In this document: piece after piece, positions 14,734 to 20,059 of the stretch
How positions within the stretch are numbered: position 1 is the stretch's first letter
Layout of the letters: each line of letters starts with the position of its first letter
Origin: Scybalocola_A sp900557175
Lineage (GTDB): Bacteria; Bacillota; Clostridia; Lachnospirales; Lachnospiraceae
Direction of reading: 5' to 3'
Length of the DNA: 20,059 nt
Assembly (NCBI GenBank): GCA_937890745.1
Contig: CALADH010000092.1
Span: 1 to 20,059 of the forward strand
Made by a program: the position numbers and the translations under genes
The notes under the pieces: model-generated
Told to the model about the DNA's origin: nothing
The model's database searches: none
Seen by the model: the letters and a program-made list of their open reading frames with translations, nothing else

Positions 14734-17022
14734 ATGATTCAGCTTACAAAAGGCGGTGCTTATCTTTTAAACGGTACCGAAGTCATTGAAGATAACGCGG
14801 AGGCAGCGGCTTGCCTTAAGGCAAAAACAGGCAGGGATATTTCAAAGGAAGCGGCTGCGAAGGAAACGATGGCCTATCATATTTTGAAAGCCCACAATAC
14901 ATCAGATAATATGCAGCAGCTGAAAATAAAGTTTGACAAGCTGACTTCCCATGATATTACATATGTCGGTATTATTCAGACCGCGAGAGCATCGGGACTT
15001 GAAAAATTCCCAATGCCGTATATTTTGACAAACTGTCATAACAGCCTTTGCGCTGTCGGCGGTACAATTAATGAAGATGACCATATGTTTGGTCTTTCAT
15101 GTGCGAAGCGCTACGGCGGCATCTATGTACCGCCGCATCAGGCAGTCATTCATCAGTTTGCCCGTGAAATGCTTGCCGGCGCAGGAAAGATGATTTTAGG
15201 ATCTGACAGTCATACACGCTATGGTGCCCTCGGAACGATGGCGATGGGTGAGGGCGGCCCTGAACTTGTAAAACAGCTTCTGAATAAGACCTATGATATT
15301 AAGATGCCGGGTGTTATTGGTGTTTATATGACAGGCAAGCCTCAAAAGGGTGTCGGTCCTCAGGATATTGCGCTGGCAATTATCGGCGCAGTTTTTGCAA
15401 ACGGCTATGTGAATAATAAGGTGATGGAGTTTGTCGGTCCGGGTGTTGCTAATTTAAGTGTAGATTACAGAATCGGCGTCGATGTGATGACAACAGAGAC
15501 AACGTGTCTTTCTTCAATATGGGTAACGGATGACAAGGTGAAGGAATTTTATGATATTCACGGACGAAGTGAGGAATATGCACAGCTTCAGCCGGGAGAG
15601 GCAGCTTACTATGACGGTATGATTTTTGTTGAGCTTGATAAAATCAAACCGATGATTGCCATGCCTTTCCATCCAAGCAATACATATACAATCGAAGAAT
15701 TGAATGCAAATCTGACAGATATTTTAGCAGACTGTGAAAAGAAAGCGCTTGTGAGCCTTGACGGCGCTGTAGATTTTAAGCTTCGTGATAAAATAAAAAA
15801 CGGACGGCTTTATGTGGAACAGGGCATTATTGCCGGCTGTGCCGGCGGCGGTTTCGAAAATATATGCGATGCCGCAGATATTTTGAAAGGTACAAGTATC
15901 GGACCGGACGAATTTACATTAAGTGTCTATCCGGCAAGTACGCCGATTTATATGGAGCTTGTTAAAAATGGAGCGGTTGCCTCATTGATGGCGACAGGTG
16001 CGATTGTAAAGACGGCATTTTGCGGTCCATGCTTTGGCGCAGGCGATACACCGGCAAACAATGCATTCAGCATCCGCCATTCGACGAGAAACTTCCCGAA
16101 CCGCGAGGGCTCAAAGCTCCAGAGCGGTCAGATTTCTTCGGTTGCTCTTATGGATGCCCGTTCAATCGCAGCTACAGCGGCAAACAAAGGTTATCTGACA
16201 GCGGCGACAGACATCGATGCAGATTATACAAAGCCAAAATATTTCTTCGACAAGCGTATTTATGATAACAGAGTATTTGACAGCAAGGGCGTGGCGGATC
16301 CTTCGGTTGAAATCAAGTTCGGACCAAATATTAAAGACTGGCCGAAAATGGAAGCACTGACGGACAATCTTCTTTTGAAAGTAGTTTCGGAAATTCATGA
16401 TCCTGTCACGACGACAGACGAGCTGATTCCGTCCGGTGAGACGTCTTCCTACCGTTCCAACCCGTTAAAGCTTGCAGAATTTGCACTTTCAAGAAAAGAT
16501 CCGGCTTATGTCGGCCGTGCAAAAGCTGTGCAGGCGGCAGAGCAGGCGAGAGTTGCCGGAAAAGATGCGGCAGAAGCCTTTGAAGAAATCGGGCCTGTAT
16601 TGACAAAAGTTAAAGCAGAAATCTGTCCGGAGCTTTCAGCCGAAAATTGTGGTATCGGAAGCACAATTTTTGCGGTAAAACCGGGTGACGGCTCGGCAAG
16701 AGAGCAGGCGGCTTCCTGCCAGAAGGTTCTTGGCGGCTGGGCTAATATTGCCAATGAATATGCCACAAAACGTTATCGCTCAAATCTGATTAACTGGGGT
16801 ATGCTGCCATTCTTAATTGAAAAAGGCGAGCTGCCGTTTAAAAATGGTGATTATTTGTTTATTCCGGGTATCCGTGATGCTGTTATCAATAAGGCTTCGA
16901 CAATGAAAGCTTATGTCATCAAAGATACAGTGTATGAATTTACACTCGGCATGGGTGACTTAACCGATGATGAACGCGAAATCATCTTAAAGGGATGTCT
17001 GATTAATTATTATAGAGGATAA
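14734..17022 (+). CDS. Aconitase-superfamily hydratase (YbhJ-like)
   Basis: A 762-residue 4Fe-4S (de)hydratase of the aconitase superfamily. Cluster ligands match those of aconitase: Cys369 in IIAGCAGGGFENI (aconitase reads CTNS here) and Cys430-x2-Cys433 in TAFCGPCFGAG. The domain 1 motif GSDSHTRYGALGTMAMGEGG at about 157-175 and the domain 4 motif RSNLINWGMLPF near the C-terminus are clear. The N-terminus IQLTKGGAYLLNG recalls the E. coli paralogue YbhJ more than AcnA or AcnB. The loss of the CTNS residues after the first Cys suggests a substrate other than citrate. No citrate synthase or isocitrate dehydrogenase gene is near. ATG 14734 is six bases from AAGGAGG; the ATG at 14728 overlaps that site and was rejected. 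The gene stands alone between its own promoter and a strong terminator. Confidence 0.88.
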   Translation: MIQLTKGGAYLLNGTEVIEDNAEAAACLKAKTGRDISKEAAAKETMAYHILKAHNTSDNMQQLKIKFDKLTSHDITYVGIIQTARASGLEKFPMPYILTNCHNSLCAVGGTINEDDHMFGLSCAKRYGGIYVPPHQAVIHQFAREMLAGAGKMILGSDSHTRYGALGTMAMGEGGPELVKQLLNKTYDIKMPGVIGVYMTGKPQKGVGPQDIALAIIGAVFANGYVNNKVMEFVGPGVANLSVDYRIGVDVMTTETTCLSSIWVTDDKVKEFYDIHGRSEEYAQLQPGEAAYYDGMIFVELDKIKPMIAMPFHPSNTYTIEELNANLTDILADCEKKALVSLDGAVDFKLRDKIKNGRLYVEQGIIAGCAGGGFENICDAADILKGTSIGPDEFTLSVYPASTPIYMELVKNGAVASLMATGAIVKTAFCGPCFGAGDTPANNAFSIRHSTRNFPNREGSKLQSGQISSVALMDARSIAATAANKGYLTAATDIDADYTKPKYFFDKRIYDNRVFDSKGVADPSVEIKFGPNIKDWPKMEALTDNLLLKVVSEIHDPVTTTDELIPSGETSSYRSNPLKLAEFALSRKDPAYVGRAKAVQAAEQARVAGKDAAEAFEEIGPVLTKVKAEICPELSAENCGIGSTIFAVKPGDGSAREQAASCQKVLGGWANIANEYATKRYRSNLINWGMLPFLIEKGELPFKNGDYLFIPGIRDAVINKASTMKAYVIKDTVYEFTLGMGDLTDDEREIILKGCLINYYRG

Positions 17023-17031
17023 AATTACGAG

Positions 17032-17060
17032 GTCCTGCCGCAGTCTGCGGCAGGACTTTT
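17032..17060 (+). terminator. Rho-independent terminator after the hydratase gene
   Basis: A perfect 11-base GC-rich stem (17032-17042 with 17046-17056), a three-base loop and TTTT. It lies nine bases after the stop codon. Confidence 0.92.
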
Positions 17061-17187
17061 AAAACAGGGCTTTGTTCTTGAGGCTGTTGAGGAAGCAAAG
17101 CCCTCAGAGACGATGCTTCACATACCGGGAATGAAGGATGAACTGCGTCGTCCGATGATGCTTTTGGTGCGGGCTGCTAAAAAATAG
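17056..17187 (+). pseudogene. 3' remnant of a class I SAM-dependent methyltransferase
   Basis: Read in one frame, this stretch gives about 43 residues ending in a stop (17185-17187): LLKQGFVLEAVEEAKPS, then MLHIPGMKDELRRPMMLLV and RAAKK. The PGMKDELRRPMMLLV pattern is, as far as I recognise it, the C-terminus of clostridial UbiE-like methyltransferases. No start codon, ribosome binding site or catalytic GxGxG region is present upstream, since the hydratase and its terminator occupy that place. The piece is best read as the tail of a gene whose 5' part was deleted, perhaps when the hydratase arrived or the region was rearranged. Its first codons form part of a 9-base inverted repeat (17066-17074 with 17096-17104), probably by chance. 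Confidence 0.6.
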
Positions 17188-17234
17188 AGATGGTTTTGAT
17201 GACGGAAAAGGAAATAACTCTGCGAAAATACCTC

Positions 17235-17263
17235 TTGACATATAGTAATATGAATGTTACTAT
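17235..17263 (+). promoter_or_regulatory. Sigma-A promoter of the blaI-M56 operon
   Basis: TTGACA (17235-17240), 17-base spacer, TACTAT (17258-17263). The -35 box is perfect. Transcription should start near 17270, inside the second palindrome, and the leader is about 27 bases. Confidence 0.8.
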
Positions 17264-17283
17264 ATATGTAACTTAAAAGTTAC
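17241..17283 (+). promoter_or_regulatory. Operator palindromes, probable BlaI-type repressor sites
   Basis: Two dyads lie over the core promoter and start site. TATAGTAA (17241-17248) pairs with TTACTATA (17257-17264), covering the spacer and -10 box. GTAACTT-AA-AAGTTAC (17268-17283) is a perfect palindrome over the start. GTTAC (17256-17260) and GTAAC (17268-17272) form a further bridging dyad. BlaI/MecI repressors are known to bind such dyads over their own promoters, so autoregulation is likely. Confidence 0.7.
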
Positions 17284-17296
17284 GAGGAGGATGACG

Positions 17297-17668
17297 ATGA
17301 AAAAAACAATTTCAAATTCAGAATGGGAAATTTTAGAGAAGCTTTGGGATAATGGTGAGATGACGATTGCACAGCTTGAGGCGGCATTTAAAGATACGAC
17401 AGGCTGGAGCCGTCATGCCATTATATCTTTTCTTAAAAAAATGGAGGCAAAGAATCTTGTCGCTTATGAGGAAATCGGCCGGGCGAAGCATTACCGGGCG
17501 GTGCCGGAGAAGGAAACAACTGTGAAAGCAGAATCCGAGGCTTTTTTAAACAGAGTATTTGACGGCAAGATAGGGCTTATGGTGTCTTCTCTTGTGGATG
17601 ACCATTTAAGTGATGAGGAGGCTGACGAGCTGATACGGCTTTTGGAGAAGAAGCTGGGTGACAAATAG
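17297..17668 (+). CDS. BlaI/MecI-family transcriptional repressor
   Basis: A 123-residue winged-helix repressor. The DNA-binding domain (about 1-70) reads SNSEWEILEKLWDNGEMTI and then GWSRHAIISFLKKMEAKNLV, the typical recognition-helix region, followed by the wing ending HYRAVPEKE. The C-terminal part is the helical dimerisation region. In known systems the repressor is inactivated by proteolysis after its partner M56 protease senses a signal. The Asn-Phe bond cut in staphylococcal BlaI/MecI is not obvious here. ATG 17297 is six bases from GAGGAGG; the ATG at 17291 abuts that site. The M56 gene starts 14 bases after the stop, giving a two-gene operon under the palindromic promoter. No beta-lactamase gene is visible, so the regulon is unknown. 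Confidence 0.92.
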   Translation: MKKTISNSEWEILEKLWDNGEMTIAQLEAAFKDTTGWSRHAIISFLKKMEAKNLVAYEEIGRAKHYRAVPEKETTVKAESEAFLNRVFDGKIGLMVSSLVDDHLSDEEADELIRLLEKKLGDK

Positions 17669-17682
17669 CGGGAGGTGTTTTC

Positions 17683-19890
17683 ATGGCGGAGGTTATTTTA
17701 AGTACGTGTGTCCTTATTGTAATGCTTCTTATATTCAGAAAGATTGCAGAGGACAGAATAAGTCCGAATATTATTTATGCCGTATGGCTTTTGGTGGCGG
17801 TGCGCGTTCTTATACCGGTGTCGTTTTCAAAATTTCTTCCGGAGTATAAGCCGACGGTGACGACGGTCGTACAAAGTGAGTGGAAGCTTGATAAAAGTAC
17901 GATTAAAGCTGATGATGTGCCGGATGTGCAGGAAAATCAGAGCAAGATGACAACGGAGGGCATCAGCGCTTTGGCAAATGATGACTCAGTGTCAGGCGGG
18001 CAGTATACGATGCAGTCAGTGGGGCATACGACGCAGTCAGTGGAGCATATGACGCTGTCAGCGGAGCATATGGCGCCGGCGGCACAGAACAACGTATCGG
18101 CGGAAAGGACAAGAACTTTATTTATTTTGTGGCTGGCCGGTTTTATGTCTGTCGCTTCGGTGCTTGCGGCTAAAAATATGAATTTTGCAGCAAGGCTTAA
18201 GAAGGGCAGGATTTATTTTAAGCATGTCGGAAAGCTAAACGTATATGCAATCGATGGCGTGGGGGCGCCTTTTGTTTTCGGCCTGTTTCGGCCGGCAGTC
18301 TATGTTGACAGCCGGAGTATTAAAAATGAAGCTGTTTTGGACTGTGTATTGGCACATGAGTTCGGACATATCAAACATAAAGACCATTGGTGGCTTTTGG
18401 TGCGGTGGCTCTGTGTATGTGTCCAGTGGTTTAATCCGCTTGTATGGTTTGCGGCTTTTTTGTCGGCAAAGGATGCAGAAATTGCCTGCGATTATCATGT
18501 GATTTGCAGGAAAAATGCCGCGGAGCGGCTGAATTACGGCAGAAGCCTGATAAGTCTAGCATCAGTGCAAAGCCGTGCGGTCACAAGTGTACTTTGTTCC
18601 CCGGCACTGCCATTTCGCAAACCGTTTTTAAAAAAGCGAATTACAAAAATCGGTCAGTTTACAATCATCAGACGTTCGCGCAATCTTGGTGCAGTTGTGA
18701 TTGCGGCGGCGATTTTTGCGGCAGCGCTTATGGGCTGCAACAGGAATGTGATCAATGACAGGGAAAATACAGTTGAGACAGTCAAACGCACCTCATTGGC
18801 GGCATTGACAAGGGACAGTCATGCGGCTGTTGTCGGAGAAAGTAAGATAAAGCTTGAAGCTGTCGGCTACCTTGCAGATAATGCTTACGGCAGCAGTGCT
18901 GTGCCGTGGATGGACGGTTTTTATATCGAAAATCAAAATTGCTCAGACGATGAGGATGTTTATATTGATTTGAAGCAAAAGACAGCCGCCGCAGTCAGAC
19001 AAGAGGAAGCACAGACGCAAGGCAGCGGTCAGTGGGACGGTCATCAATATTTTATTGATGGCAGGCTCTATACTTACGGAACAGAAAATAATGGGCGGGA
19101 CGCCCTGTATGTCAGCGAAGCCGACGGTTCGAACCGGCAGCGTGTCTGCTTTTTTGACGAAGGTCTGTCACCGTATAAGGCATGGGTATTTTTAGCCTAT
19201 GATAAAGCGCATCATGATATTTACTATTTTTCGGAAAAGCTTGAAAAGAAAGATGTAGATTTTGACAAAAATAACCGATACATTGTCCGCATGAATATGG
19301 ACACGAAAAAACAGACGATTGCGGGAAAAGTTAGTGCAGATATTGATATGCGCCGGTACGGTGCTGCCGGGGACAATATTTTTTATATGAGAGATGAAAA
19401 TATTGTGGCTTACAATCTGACAAGCGGCAAGGAATATACGCTCAATCTGCCGAACAAGTATACATACGGGATATGGCGTATTTTTGAAAATCGGCTGTAT
19501 TATATGGGAAAAGATGAAAATACAGTGCTGTATATGGATTTAGAGACAGGCAAGGAGCATTTCGCCGGAGAGATTTTAGAAGATGAAACAATGCCTGCGA
19601 AAGTATTTCTGACAGATTATATGTGGGATGGAAAGTTTGTTTTCTATATTATCAATGACCAGACGGCGACATACAGCTATGTGGCAATGGCGCCGGACGG
19701 CGGCGAAAAGAAGGTATGCCGCAGGGCGGATATCGGCGGAAGTACAGATATCATTGCCGAAACTGAAAATGAATTTATTATTGTCGAAGCAGACAGCCGG
19801 TGGCAGGACGAAAATAAGAAGCTGTCCTACAAAATCATCAGTAAAAAAGATTACTGGGGCGGTCATTATGATAGGGCAGAAGTGTTGTAA
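17683..19890 (+). CDS. M56 (BlaR1-type) membrane metalloprotease with C-terminal propeller-like sensor
   Basis: A 735-residue membrane sensor. Hydrophobic segments lie at about 4-18, 30-48, 145-163 and 335-350. The M56 zinc protease site is HEFGH at 225-229 with the third ligand Glu266 in DAEIACDYHV; it should face the cytoplasm and lead to loss of the partner BlaI repressor. A loop at about 60-140 is long and low in complexity and carries 7-residue repeats. After the last membrane segment the sequence reads ALMGCNRN, like a lipobox, with Cys352. The outer part (about 370-735) lacks a penicillin-binding SxxK domain. It is instead rich in repeated Tyr/Gly/Asp strands (DGRLYTYG, ALYVSEADGSN, DNIFYMRDENIVAYN, NRLYYMGKDENTVLYM), as in DUF5050/TolB-like beta-propellers. 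GGAGGTG precedes ATG. The ligand is unknown. Confidence 0.87.
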   Translation: MAEVILSTCVLIVMLLIFRKIAEDRISPNIIYAVWLLVAVRVLIPVSFSKFLPEYKPTVTTVVQSEWKLDKSTIKADDVPDVQENQSKMTTEGISALANDDSVSGGQYTMQSVGHTTQSVEHMTLSAEHMAPAAQNNVSAERTRTLFILWLAGFMSVASVLAAKNMNFAARLKKGRIYFKHVGKLNVYAIDGVGAPFVFGLFRPAVYVDSRSIKNEAVLDCVLAHEFGHIKHKDHWWLLVRWLCVCVQWFNPLVWFAAFLSAKDAEIACDYHVICRKNAAERLNYGRSLISLASVQSRAVTSVLCSPALPFRKPFLKKRITKIGQFTIIRRSRNLGAVVIAAAIFAAALMGCNRNVINDRENTVETVKRTSLAALTRDSHAAVVGESKIKLEAVGYLADNAYGSSAVPWMDGFYIENQNCSDDEDVYIDLKQKTAAAVRQEEAQTQGSGQWDGHQYFIDGRLYTYGTENNGRDALYVSEADGSNRQRVCFFDEGLSPYKAWVFLAYDKAHHDIYYFSEKLEKKDVDFDKNNRYIVRMNMDTKKQTIAGKVSADIDMRRYGAAGDNIFYMRDENIVAYNLTSGKEYTLNLPNKYTYGIWRIFENRLYYMGKDENTVLYMDLETGKEHFAGEILEDETMPAKVFLTDYMWDGKFVFYIINDQTATYSYVAMAPDGGEKKVCRRADIGGSTDIIAETENEFIIVEADSRWQDENKKLSYKIISKKDYWGGHYDRAEVL
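18007..18090 (+). repeat. 21-base in-frame tandem repeat in the M56 gene
   Basis: Three clear units of 21 bases (18007-18027, 18028-18048, 18049-18069) and a decayed fourth (18070-18090) encode TMQSVGH, TTQSVEH, MTLSAEH and MAPAAQN. They lie in the loop between the second and third membrane segments. Copy number may vary between strains. Confidence 0.75.
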
Positions 19891-19904
19891 AAGTTGAGGT
19901 TTGT

Positions 19905-20059
19905 CGACTTAACATATTGGAAACTTTATTGCCATTATCTCACGCGCAGGGGCGGCATATCATTTCTGGTGACACGCTGCGCCTTTCTATGAACGCCGCG
20001 CGTCTATAGACGGCATTCGCCAAAACTCGCTTCGCTCAGACACAGGCTCGGTGCCGTCA
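19905..20059 (-). repeat. Interspersed repeat, right copy (inverted relative to the left edge)
   Basis: The reverse complement of about 19905-19974 matches bases 1-68, with 22 identical bases at 19944-19965. The rest, seen only here, carries CGTCTATAGACG (20001-20012, a perfect 12-base palindrome), GACGGCA (20009-20015) pairing with TGCCGTC (20052-20058), and CTCGCTTCGCTC (20026-20037), an imperfect palindrome. No gene is visible. The element probably runs past the window edge. Confidence 0.7.

Noticed and set aside
17066..17104. 9-base inverted repeat as a second terminator
   Set aside because: No T run follows, and it lies within the recognisable methyltransferase tail, so it is probably a chance result of codon content.
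17200..17275. Short open frame (about 22 codons) running through the blaI promoter
   Set aside because: No ribosome binding site, and it overlaps the -35 and operator sequence; probably chance.
17683..19890. Calling the M56 protein a beta-lactam sensor (BlaR1/MecR1)
   Set aside because: No penicillin-binding active-site motifs in the C-terminal domain and no beta-lactamase gene nearby.
1..20059. CRISPR arrays, tRNA/rRNA genes, phage or transposase genes, CIRCE heat-shock operators
   Set aside because: Looked for by eye on both strands; none seen. The only short tandem repeat is the coding 21-base repeat at 18007-18090.

Overview
The window reads as chromosomal DNA of an endospore-forming, Gram-positive anaerobe of the class Clostridia, most likely a Lachnospiraceae-type organism. 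The evidence is an alpha/beta-type small acid-soluble spore protein, strong AAGGAGG ribosome binding sites on most genes, sigma-A-type promoters with 17-base spacers, moderate GC, and the gene set itself (tig-clpP-clpX-lon-engB, a flavodoxin/ferredoxin fusion, an aconitase-like hydratase, a BlaI/M56 pair). No rRNA, tRNA, CRISPR array, transposase or phage gene was seen.

Layout. 1-478 is non-coding: it carries one copy of an interspersed repeat at the very edge, a degraded hairpin repeat, and a sigma-G-like promoter for the spore protein gene (479-706). A terminator at 738-782 separates this from a leftward flavodoxin-ferredoxin gene (800-1582), which shares a divergent promoter region with the rightward proteostasis block. 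That block is tig (1839-3122), clpP (3151-3732) and clpX (3757-5061), then after a terminator-like hairpin lon (start GTG 5199) and engB, overlapping by 4 bases. It covers folding of nascent chains, the ClpXP and Lon ATP-dependent proteases, and a ribosome-assembly GTPase. A long palindrome follows at 8131-8204.

8282-12166 holds a P-type calcium ATPase and an amidohydrolase of the imidazolonepropionase-related group. A convergent terminator separates them from a leftward gene (12275-13606) of unassigned function with ferritin-like metal-ligand motifs and a Cys-rich tail. Then come a hotdog-fold acyl-CoA thioesterase with a Fur-family regulator 12 bases downstream (13771-14664), and an aconitase-superfamily hydratase (14734-17022) with its own strong promoter.

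After the hydratase terminator lies what appears to be the 3' remnant of a SAM-dependent methyltransferase. It is followed by a two-gene signalling unit: a BlaI-type repressor with a palindrome-rich promoter (17297-17668) and an M56 zinc metalloprotease of the BlaR1 type (17683-19890). Its outer domain looks like a beta-propeller rather than a penicillin-binding domain. The window closes with a second, inverted copy of the edge repeat.

Most of the window is conserved housekeeping sequence. The items that deserve attention are the BlaI/M56-propeller sensor, the ferritin-like protein, the inverted repeat pair at the two edges, the hairpin repeat pair, and the methyltransferase remnant. I see no clear sign of a wholly new multi-gene system. 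The M56-propeller pair is the nearest candidate.
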